Origin: Deltaproteobacteria bacterium
GTDB lineage: Bacteria > Desulfobacterota > DSM-4660 > Desulfatiglandales > Desulfatiglandaceae
Length of the DNA: 10,745 nt
Assembly: GCA_013349725.1 (NCBI GenBank)
Contig: DUZB01000094.1
Location: 414-11,158, forward strand
Direction: 5' to 3'
In this document: positions 1 to 5,186 of the stretch, piece by piece
Position numbering within the stretch: the first letter of the stretch is position 1
Layout of the letters: each line of letters begins with the position of its first letter
Program-made: the position numbers and the translations under genes
The notes under the pieces: generated by a model
Seen by the model: the letters and a program-made list of their open reading frames with translations, nothing else
Told to the model about the DNA's origin: nothing
Databases searched by the model: none

Positions 1-117
1 ATCGATAAAAAACAGATCATGGGGCTTGCCACTCTGGATTTTGTCAGACGAAAAGAGGGGATCATTCTGGCTGGCAACTCAGGAACCGGCAATTATGTAA
101 AGCTTTTACTTATGTAA
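1..117 (+). pseudogene. IstB-like ATPase fragment (IS21-family helper), broken at the P-loop
   Basis: The open frame enters from the left edge and encodes 38 residues ending at TAA 115-117. The piece containing GLATLDFVRRKEGIILAGNS strongly resembles the stretch just before and into the Walker A motif of IstB, the AAA+ helper ATPase that works with the IstA transposase in IS21-family elements. A working copy would read GNSGTGKTHLA. Here the sequence is normal to GTG (codon 30), then becomes NYVKLLLM and stops, so the catalytic Lys-Thr of the P-loop and all the downstream ATPase core are missing. The break coincides with a 10-base direct repeat at 93-119. The rest of the gene and any istA would lie left of the window. 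The family call rests on motif recognition only and the region is short. I treat it as a dead remnant. Confidence 0.6.
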
Positions 118-119
118 AG
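93..119. repeat. 10-base direct repeat TTATGTAAAG, two copies
   Basis: TTATGTAAAG occurs at 93-102 and again at 110-119, a 17-base period. The 7 bases between complete an imperfect inverted repeat (GTAAAG followed by CTTTTAC). The first copy begins exactly where the IstB-like reading frame loses its family sequence, and the second copy supplies its stop codon. This may be a deletion or insertion scar or part of an element end. Confidence 0.6.
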
Positions 120-199
120 TATCAGGCGTAATCCGCTACTGATTCCCACCTTTGAATGCTATTACTTTCCATAATACTTCTTATAAAAACTACTATCGA

Positions 200-205
200 A
201 GGAGG
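200..205 (+). promoter_or_regulatory. Strong ribosome binding site before the recombinase fragment
   Basis: A perfect AGGAGG sits 5 bases before the ATG at 211. It supports 211 as the original start of the recombinase gene. The stretch 118-199 upstream is AT-rich and holds a TTGAAT at 152-157, but I found no -10 at a proper distance, so I do not call a promoter. Confidence 0.7.
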
Positions 206-210
206 AGATT

Positions 211-348
211 ATGGAAAAAACAACCATTCAGGAACTGAGCACATCTGTGATCGCAGAATTACAACGGCTCGGATATGCTGCCCAAACCATTGCATTCTAT
301 CGCAGAACCTACCAAAAACTTACTCGTTATGCAGAGGCATTTAATTGA
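211..348 (+). pseudogene. Tyrosine recombinase/integrase, N-terminal fragment only
   Basis: The frame from ATG 211 encodes 45 residues and ends at TGA 346-348. It resembles the start of the SAM-like, DNA core-binding domain of tyrosine recombinases: a helix followed by LQRLGYAAQTIAFYRRTYQK and an Arg/Tyr-rich helix (LTRYAEAF). The family usually runs 300-400 residues and ends in the catalytic R-H-R-Y domain, none of which is present. A strong AGGAGG precedes the start, so the 5' end of the gene seems intact. After about base 340 the DNA reads, in another frame, as a VapB antitoxin, so the recombinase was cut and joined to foreign sequence. The peptide could be translated but could not catalyse recombination. 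The family call is from pattern, moderately sure. Confidence 0.6.
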
Positions 349-520
349 AGAAGGGTTGGAACTTACCGGGCTGAAGACCAAACGGGAACTGGTGAATTTT
401 GCTTTGAGAGAACTCTTAACCCGGAAAAAGAGAAAGGCTATTTTAGCGCTTGATGGTAAGCTCCACTGGGAAGGAAATCTGGCAGAGATGAGGGAAGATC
501 GCTTTGAAGATATTGGTTGA
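329..520 (+). pseudogene. vapB: VapB-family antitoxin lacking its normal N-terminus
   Basis: The frame from ATG 329 to TGA 518-520 gives 63 residues. It matches the VapB antitoxin type (DUF2191-like) of type II toxin-antitoxin pairs: LIEEGLELTGLKTKRELVNF, then a basic helix (LLTRKKRKAIL) and the typical toxin-wrapping tail with LHWEGNLAEMREDR. Family members usually begin with about 8-10 residues forming a beta strand that dimerises and binds operator DNA. Here that part is replaced by the recombinase fragment, with the joint near 335-345, and no ribosome binding site precedes ATG 329. An upstream ATG at 275 in the same frame gives unrelated residues read out of frame through the recombinase. 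The toxin-neutralising tail is preserved, DNA binding probably not. It overlaps the vapC remnant by 17 bases, the usual vapBC arrangement. Confidence 0.65.
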
Positions 521-581
521 TACATCTGTGTGGATTGATTTTTTTAACGGCATTTCAAGTCCCTCGGAAAATGGTACTGGG
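504..581 (+). pseudogene. vapC: VapC PIN-domain toxin, N-terminal remnant
   Basis: Starting at TTG 504, with AGGGA at 491-495 as a possible ribosome binding site, the frame reads MKILVDTSVWIDFF. This is the hallmark first strand and helix of PIN-domain VapC toxins, including the first catalytic Asp (residue 6). These toxins are site-specific RNases of about 130 residues. Here the resemblance stops after about 16-20 residues. The open frame continues to 707, but only as unrelated sequence antisense to the neighbouring minus-strand gene. The remaining acidic residues of the PIN active site are therefore absent and the toxin is dead. The exact 3' limit is uncertain: 581 is chosen because a sequence repeated elsewhere in the window starts at 582. 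Confidence 0.6.
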
Positions 582-598
582 GCGCGAGACCTTCTTTG
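582..598. repeat. 17-base repeat unit, second copy at 3011-3027
   Basis: GCGCGAGACCTTCTTTG at this position matches 3011-3027 with one mismatch (C/T at position 13), in the same orientation. Both copies lie next to, and outside, protein genes. The copy here marks the likely end of the vapC remnant. Confidence 0.4.
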
Positions 599-619
599 CT
601 CCTGTTTATCCGGGTTAGG

Positions 620-1009
620 TCACCGTTTCCAGGGAATGCTGCCTTTTTGGGCTTCGAGGAATCTTCGGAGAACGAGCTTTCTGGGAAACCCCGGGTCCAT
701 AAGGTAACTGCCGCTGTTTTTCAGAAAATCGTCCACAAGGCTTTGAAAGTTCTTGTCCTTGTCTTTTTCATGAATAAACTTTCTTTCCCGAACCACCTCG
801 AAAAGCACGGTATGGCCCAAGGCTTCGATCCGTTCAGCAACACTGAATTTCTGGAGGTCTTCTGCTGTAAACATCTCTTCTTCAATGCGTATTTCCGCCC
901 TGAAAAGGATCTTCAACTCCCAGATATCTTTTGTAATATTGCTGGATAAATCGTGAATTTCAAGCAGATTGTCCCCTGCAATGGGGATCTTCTTTATCAG
1001 TTTTTCCAT
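620..1009 (-). CDS. Hypothetical protein, 129 aa, downstream of mpl
   Basis: I do not recognise a named family. The protein starts at ATG 1009, with AAGGA about 9-10 bases upstream, and ends at TGA 620-622. It is soluble-looking, charged and rich in Glu/Lys, with no signal peptide, membrane segment or cysteine. The N-terminus (MEKLIKKIPIAGDNLLEIHD) looks like paired beta strands. The middle has an acidic helix (EEEMFTAEDL) and a second helix (FSVAERIEAL). The C-terminal third is helical and basic, ending RRFLEAQKGSIPWKR. From memory it resembles small uncharacterised proteins of Desulfobacterota, but I could not search. It follows mpl on the same strand after 59 bases that contain a tandem repeat, so co-transcription is possible. 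The antisense frame over the same bases (596-949) is judged a shadow. No terminator is evident after it, and the accessory-gene remnants begin immediately beyond its 3' end. Confidence 0.65.
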   Translation of the reverse strand: MEKLIKKIPIAGDNLLEIHDLSSNITKDIWELKILFRAEIRIEEEMFTAEDLQKFSVAERIEALGHTVLFEVVRERKFIHEKDKDKNFQSLVDDFLKNSGSYLMDPGFPRKLVLRRFLEAQKGSIPWKR

Positions 1010-1024
1010 ATGTCCTATTCCTTT

Positions 1025-1057
1025 AACCGTAAACCGGTAACTGTAAACCGTGAACGG
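1025..1057. repeat. Degenerate 7-base tandem repeat
   Basis: Read on the plus strand, the units are AACCGTA, AACCGGT, AACTGTA, AACCGTG and a partial AACGG: four and two-thirds copies of a 7-mer with consensus AACCGTR. It fills most of the 59-base gap between mpl and the 129-residue gene. It is too short and too direct to be a terminator hairpin. Confidence 0.75.
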
Positions 1058-1068
1058 ATGTTATGCAC

Positions 1069-2535
1069 TTAAAGCATTTTCAGAAGTCTTTGATGGATAT
1101 TGTCAAAGCCGCCATTGGACATGATCAATAGGACATCTCCCCGCTTTGCCGTGTTTGCAATGGCTTCCAGCAGACTGTTGGTGTTTTCAAAATAAAAAGC
1201 CTTCAGTTTTCTTTCCTGGAGATCGCTCACGAGCCGGCGGGATGAAAACCGTTCGGTTTCGGGAATTTTTCCCATGAGGGGTGGTTCCGGGATCATGATG
1301 ATATGGGCCATATCAAATGAGCGGGCATAGGTTTTCTGAAAGATGTTGCGTCTGCTGGAATTGGACCTGGGCTCAAACACGGCCATCAATCGTCGATCTT
1401 TGTATTTTTCCCTCACCGCCTGGATGGTTTCTTTTACGGCCGTGGGATGATGGGCAAAATCGTCCAGGATGAGGATGCCGTTTTTCTCTCCCACAATCTC
1501 CTGTCTTCTTTTGACGCCCCTGAAGGTTTTCGCGGATTCTACAAGCCGATCGGGCGGGATGCCGAGGACATGGGCCAGAACGGTCGTAGAAAGGAGGTTG
1601 CAGATGTTATGTCGGCCGTAAACAGGTGTTTCCAGGGTAAGGTGTTTTCTGCTGCCCTTCATGATGGTTACTCTTGTGGATTTCTCATCCACAACCAGGT
1701 CAACCGGCCTCCAGCGATTTTTACTGGAAAGTCCGTAGGTCTCCACCCTGCACCTGGCCATTTTTATTTCAGATGCGGTGGTTTTGTCATCCCCGTTGGC
1801 AATAAGCACGCCTTCGGGCGGGATGATCCCGATCAGTTTTCTGAAACTCTGCACCACATGATCCAGGTCCCGGTAGATATCTGCGTGATCAAATTCTATG
1901 CCTGTAAGGATGGTTGCCCATGGTGCGTAATGGAGGAATTTTGGGCCCTTATCGAAGAATGCCGTATCGTATTCATCTCCCTCTATGACGAAATACCGGC
2001 CGATTCCTGACTTGAAATTTTTTTTGAAATTCAGTGGGATGCCGCCTATCATGAATCCCGGGTCCATCCCGGCCGTTTCCAGTGTCCATGCTGCCATGGA
2101 GGCGGTGGTTGTCTTTCCGTGTGTTCCGCTGATCACGATGGATCGCTTGTCTTCCAGGGCAAAGCGGCCGATGGCCTGGGGAAAGGACAGGTAAGGGAGC
2201 CGCAGATGCTCTAATTCCATCGCTTCCGGATTCTCTCTGGTGACCACATTCCCCACGATAACCAGATCCGGGGCGGGGTGAAGATGCCCGGGCAGGTACC
2301 CTTCAAGGACCGGAATTTCAAGGGAGTGGAGCAGATCGCTCATGGGAGGGTAAATGTTTTTGTCGGATCCGGTTACTTCATATCCTTTTGTTTTGAGCAT
2401 TCCGGCAAGGGAAGCCATGCCGGTGCCGCAAATACCGATCAGGTGGATATGACGAAGATTTTCAGGTGCGTAATTCAGGGAGGAAGAAAGCCCTCCCGGG
2501 GTTGGATGACCTTTAGATTCAGGCAATGTTTCCAT
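1069..2535 (-). CDS. mpl: UDP-N-acetylmuramate:L-alanyl-gamma-D-glutamyl-meso-diaminopimelate ligase (Mpl)
   Basis: This cytoplasmic Mur-ligase-family enzyme re-attaches the recycled murein tripeptide to UDP-MurNAc using ATP, feeding peptidoglycan synthesis. The 488 residues show all three Mur domains. The N-terminal UDP-binding domain has HIHLIGICGTGMASLAG at about 29-45. The central ATPase has GTHGKTTT at 137-144, the acidic EGDEYD at 185-190 and YGRHN at 306-310. The C-terminal domain has DDFAHHPTAV at 358-367 and EPRSNSSRR at 388-396. The AHHPTAV and EPRSNSSRR forms are typical of Mpl rather than MurC. About 28 residues precede the first strand, longer than in E. coli. ATG 2535 is still the most upstream possible start in frame, although its nearest Shine-Dalgarno (GAGG) is only 2 bases away, so initiation may be weak. 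It is transcribed away from rpmB, probably from the palindromic -10 at 2606-2611. Confidence 0.95.
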   Translation of the reverse strand: METLPESKGHPTPGGLSSSLNYAPENLRHIHLIGICGTGMASLAGMLKTKGYEVTGSDKNIYPPMSDLLHSLEIPVLEGYLPGHLHPAPDLVIVGNVVTRENPEAMELEHLRLPYLSFPQAIGRFALEDKRSIVISGTHGKTTTASMAAWTLETAGMDPGFMIGGIPLNFKKNFKSGIGRYFVIEGDEYDTAFFDKGPKFLHYAPWATILTGIEFDHADIYRDLDHVVQSFRKLIGIIPPEGVLIANGDDKTTASEIKMARCRVETYGLSSKNRWRPVDLVVDEKSTRVTIMKGSRKHLTLETPVYGRHNICNLLSTTVLAHVLGIPPDRLVESAKTFRGVKRRQEIVGEKNGILILDDFAHHPTAVKETIQAVREKYKDRRLMAVFEPRSNSSRRNIFQKTYARSFDMAHIIMIPEPPLMGKIPETERFSSRRLVSDLQERKLKAFYFENTNSLLEAIANTAKRGDVLLIMSNGGFDNIHQRLLKML

Positions 2536-2584
2536 GACCTCGCAGTGGACAATTTCGATTGAAGGAAAATTTATGAAAAAATAC

Positions 2585-2613
2585 TTGATGTTCTTTTTCT
2601 GATTGATTATAAT
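2585..2613 (+). promoter_or_regulatory. Sigma70-type promoter for rpmB
   Basis: TTGATG at 2585-2590 and a perfect TATAAT at 2608-2613 are separated by 17 bases. Transcription would start near 2620, giving a leader of about 33 bases with AGGAG shortly before ATG 2653. The -10 is part of the 10-base palindrome GATTATAATC at 2605-2614. Confidence 0.75.
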
Positions 2614-2634
2614 CTAAGATTCTTAAAATTTCCA
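2606..2634 (-). promoter_or_regulatory. Possible divergent promoter for mpl sharing the palindromic -10
   Basis: On the minus strand TATAAT occupies 2611-2606, overlapping the rpmB -10. TGGAAA (4 of 6 matches to TTGACA) lies at 2634-2629, exactly 17 bases away. A start near 2599 would give a 5' leader of about 64 bases before mpl. The -35 is weak, so this is a reasonable but unproven call. Confidence 0.5.
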
Positions 2635-2652
2635 GATTAAAGGAGTTCTCCC

Positions 2653-2865
2653 ATGTCGAGAGTATGTGATATTTGTGGCAAGAAACCTGTCGTAGGGTAC
2701 AGTGTAAGCCATGCCCATAACAAAACCAAAAAACGCTGGTACCCCAATCTTCAAAGCGTGAAATGTATCAGAGATGGACAGACGGTCAGAATTCGGGCAT
2801 GCACAGGGTGCATAAAATCCGGACACGTTGTAAAACCAACGAGAATCATTGCCCAGGCAACCTAA
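2653..2865 (+). CDS. rpmB: 50S ribosomal protein L28
   Basis: The 70-residue protein is a basic component of the large ribosomal subunit. It has the family signature: [20 protein letters not shown] followed by [12 protein letters not shown], the conserved rRNA-contacting segment. Cys5, Cys8, Cys50 and Cys53 form the two CxxC pairs of the zinc-ribbon (C+) form of L28. An extra Cys38 is present. C+ ribosomal proteins are typical of bacteria that have not switched to zinc-free paralogues. AGGAG lies just upstream, and a clear promoter with TATAAT precedes it. The gene is monocistronic here: rpmG, often its partner, is absent, and both neighbours run the other way. The next 180 bases hold no gene. 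The hairpin at 2940-2959 is followed on this strand only by a weak T-run, so its terminator is uncertain. Confidence 0.97.
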   Translation: MSRVCDICGKKPVVGYSVSHAHNKTKKRWYPNLQSVKCIRDGQTVRIRACTGCIKSGHVVKPTRIIAQAT

Positions 2866-2905
2866 GCGCCGTTCCGTTTTTATCCAACGTTCACGAGACA
2901 ACCTC

Positions 2906-2941
2906 TTTTTTGTCGGTCCATGCCCATGGGCCGGCAAAAAA
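2906..2941. repeat. Long inverted repeat with T6/A6 flanks
   Basis: T6 at 2906-2911 pairs with A6 at 2936-2941 around a stem 2912-2921/2926-2935 with a 4-base loop. As plus-strand RNA two of the stem pairs are G-U. The tracts are in the wrong order for an intrinsic terminator on either strand (U-run first, A-run last), so this is a long stem, perhaps a processing or stability element. Its A6 is also the T6 of the minus-strand terminator next to it. Confidence 0.55.
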
Positions 2942-2959
2942 GGAACCATTTGGTTCCTT
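2936..2959 (-). terminator. Intrinsic terminator of the pfk-ispG-proS-rel unit
   Basis: On the minus strand AAGGAACC, a 4-base loop, and GGTTCC run straight into TTTTTT (2941-2936), the classic hairpin plus U-run. It lies about 85 bases past the rel stop codon. On the plus strand the same stem is followed by TTATCCCTT, a poorer U-run, so it might weakly serve rpmB too. Confidence 0.75.
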
Positions 2960-2998
2960 ATCCCTTAGATGGAATCCTGTCACAAAAAACAAGCAAAT

Positions 2999-3014
2999 CT
3001 TTGCGCCTTTGCGC
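2999..3014. repeat. 8-base tandem duplication CTTTGCGC x2
   Basis: CTTTGCGC occurs twice in tandem and runs into GAGACC and a T6 tract. On the minus strand this reads as a GCGCAAAG-type repeat between rel and its terminator. The second unit's GCGC also begins the 17-base sequence shared with 582-598. Confidence 0.6.
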
Positions 3015-3044
3015 GAGACCTTTTTTGATTCCGGCTATGTCGCA

Positions 3045-5186
3045 TTAGATCCTCTCGACGATTAACACACTTCTTACCTTTTTCAAGGCGACCATGATTT
3101 CCTGAAGTTGACGGTAGCTTTCCACTTCAATGGTAAACACGGCAATCCCCTTGTTGTCTGCGGTGGTTTTGGCTTCAGCATGGATGATATTGGCATCTTT
3201 CTGGCTGATGACCATGCTGACGTCTGCCAGCATTCCTTTCCTTTCCACGCTGATGACTTTTAATTTGGCGCCATAAGCGTCTTTATTGGAAGCGTCCCAG
3301 GTGACATCCACAAGGAGATCGGAGTCGACATTTTTCAGTTGAGCGCATATATTGCGGTGGATCGTAATTCCTCTCCCCCTGGTGATAAATCCCACAACTT
3401 TTTCCCCGGGCAGGGGGTTACAGCAGTTGGCAAAACTGACCAGCATGTCGCTCATCCCATCAACCCTGATGCCGTGGTCTTTTTTAGGCCGTTTCAGCCG
3501 GCTGACCACTTTGCCCACAAGGCTCTGGGGTTTTTCCTTTTCGATCCCTAATCTGGGTTTGAGCCTCGTGATTACCTGTCTTGCTGAAATCTTGCCGAAG
3601 CCTATCTGGGCGACCAGTTCTTCGGTGGATTGAAAGGAAAGCTCCGCGGCGACCTGCACCACATATTCGTTTTTCAACAGGTTTGTGATGGGTATGTGTT
3701 CCTGTTGAAGAGCCTTCTCCAGGATGCTTTTGCCTAAGTTTATGCTGTCTGTTTTCTCTCCGGTCTTCATCCAATGCCTGATCCTGGTCTTTGCCTTACT
3801 CGTGGTAACGAAGTCAAGCCAGTCTTTGCTTGGATGTTGTTTCGGAGAGGTGATGATTTCAATGATGTTTCCCGTTTCCAGTTTGCAGCGGATGGGGACC
3901 ATCTTTCCGTTGATTTTGGCCCCCATGCATTTTCCTCCCACCTCCGAGTGTATGCTGTATGCAAAGTCCACTACCGTGGCGCCTTTTGGAAAAGCCTTGA
4001 CCTCGCCATTCGGCGTGAATACATAGACCTCATCGGGAAAAAGATCCATTTTCACCGTGTCTAAGAATTCCAAAGGGTCCTGCAGGTCCTTCTGCCAGCC
4101 CAAAAGCTGCTTCAGCCATTCGAACTGTGATTCGTCGGTCTTACCGGCGCCGCGCCCTTCCTTGTATCTCCAGTGGGCTGCAATACCGGATTCGGCGACC
4201 AGGTTCATATCCCAGGTCCTGATCTGAACTTCCATCCTTTCTCCAAAAGGTCCGATTACGGTGGTATGCAGGGATTGATACATATTGGCCTTGGGAACGG
4301 AGATATAGTCCTTGAATCTTTTCTGAACAGGTTTCCAGATGGAGTGGATATGCCCCAACACCTCGTAGCATTCTTTGATGGAATGCACGATGACCCTGAA
4401 GGCGATAACGTCGTAGACCTGGCTCACATTCAGGTCCTGATCAACCATCTTCCTGTAAATACTGTAAGAATTCTTCTGCCTTCCCGTGATAGTCGCCTGA
4501 ATGCCCACCTCGGTCAGCTTTTCGGAGACTCGCTGTTTTACTTCTTTTATGAATGTATCGATTTCATTTTTTCTCTGGGAAGTCTCGTTTTTGATCCTTG
4601 TGTAGATTTCCGGTTCCAGATAGTAGAGGCAGAGATCTTCCAGCCCCGATTTGATCCAGTGGATACCCATTCTTCCGGCCAGGGGGGCATAGATATCCAG
4701 TGTCTCAGTGGCAATAAGCTTCTGTTTTCTTTCCGACTGGAAACCAAGGGTCCTCATATTGTGGAGCCTGTCTGCCAGTTTGACCAGGATCACCCGGATG
4801 TCGTTGGACATGGCTAAGATCATCTTCCTCACATTTTCAGCCTGCCTTAATTCGCGATTCTTGAAATGGATCTTGCTGATCTTGGTGACCCCGTCCACGA
4901 TATTGGCCGTTTCTTCTCCGAAGAGTTCAGTAACCTCCTTTAGGTCGGCGGGCGTATCCTCTATGACGTCGTGCAGAAGCCCTGCTGCGATGCAGACAAC
5001 ATCCATTTTCAGCTGTGTGAGAATATAGGCCGCTTCCAGGAGATGGGAAAGATAGGGCTCTCCGGAAAGTCGGATCTGTCCCTGATGTACCTTGGCGGAA
5101 TAGACATAGGCCTTTTCAATGAGCTCTATATCCGCCTTTGGATGGTATTCAAGTACTTTGGAGGTGATGTCAGTTAAGCGAATCAT
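3045..5186 (-). CDS. rel: Bifunctional (p)ppGpp synthetase/hydrolase (RelA/SpoT homologue)
   Basis: This long RSH protein of 713 residues makes and degrades the stringent-response alarmone (p)ppGpp. The N-terminal HD hydrolase domain is intact (H48, and HDVIED at 72-77), so hydrolysis should work. The synthetase domain follows, with RFKDY at 290-294, [10 protein letters not shown] at 301-310 and EVQIRT at 319-324. The RxKD form of the synthetase loop is the one linked to bifunctional Rel/SpoT enzymes, whereas monofunctional RelA has ExDD. A TGS domain lies at about 385-445, a helical region next, then the conserved-cysteine (zinc-finger-like) domain with C588, C589, H610 and C614, and a C-terminal ACT domain at about 640-713. 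These parts bind the ribosome and uncharged tRNA. The start overlaps the proS stop as ATGA and lacks its own Shine-Dalgarno, so translation is probably coupled to proS. It is the last gene of the unit, with a terminator at 2936-2959. Confidence 0.95.
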   Translation of the reverse strand: MIRLTDITSKVLEYHPKADIELIEKAYVYSAKVHQGQIRLSGEPYLSHLLEAAYILTQLKMDVVCIAAGLLHDVIEDTPADLKEVTELFGEETANIVDGVTKISKIHFKNRELRQAENVRKMILAMSNDIRVILVKLADRLHNMRTLGFQSERKQKLIATETLDIYAPLAGRMGIHWIKSGLEDLCLYYLEPEIYTRIKNETSQRKNEIDTFIKEVKQRVSEKLTEVGIQATITGRQKNSYSIYRKMVDQDLNVSQVYDVIAFRVIVHSIKECYEVLGHIHSIWKPVQKRFKDYISVPKANMYQSLHTTVIGPFGERMEVQIRTWDMNLVAESGIAAHWRYKEGRGAGKTDESQFEWLKQLLGWQKDLQDPLEFLDTVKMDLFPDEVYVFTPNGEVKAFPKGATVVDFAYSIHSEVGGKCMGAKINGKMVPIRCKLETGNIIEIITSPKQHPSKDWLDFVTTSKAKTRIRHWMKTGEKTDSINLGKSILEKALQQEHIPITNLLKNEYVVQVAAELSFQSTEELVAQIGFGKISARQVITRLKPRLGIEKEKPQSLVGKVVSRLKRPKKDHGIRVDGMSDMLVSFANCCNPLPGEKVVGFITRGRGITIHRNICAQLKNVDSDLLVDVTWDASNKDAYGAKLKVISVERKGMLADVSMVISQKDANIIHAEAKTTADNKGIAVFTIEVESYRQLQEIMVALKKVRSVLIVERI

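Noticed and set aside
152..187. Promoter for the recombinase fragment (TTGAAT with CATAAT or TATAAA)
   Set aside because: Spacings of 12 or 24 bases are outside the usable range; no convincing pair was found.
596..949. 117-codon open frame on the plus strand
   Set aside because: Antisense to the 129-residue minus-strand gene, which has a ribosome site and a more protein-like composition; I could not prove this by homology.
1025..1057. CRISPR-like array
   Set aside because: Units are 7 bases with no spacers, so it is a simple tandem repeat.
1447..2010. 187-codon open frame on the plus strand
   Set aside because: Lies wholly antisense inside mpl, whose conserved motifs are unambiguous; no family resemblance.
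2623..2949. 108-codon minus-strand frame across rpmB
   Set aside because: Opposite to rpmB, which is certain, and it reads through the inverted repeats at 2906-2959.
4173..4817. 214-codon open frame on the plus strand
   Set aside because: Antisense to the synthetase region of rel; a shadow of its codon pattern with no recognisable domain.
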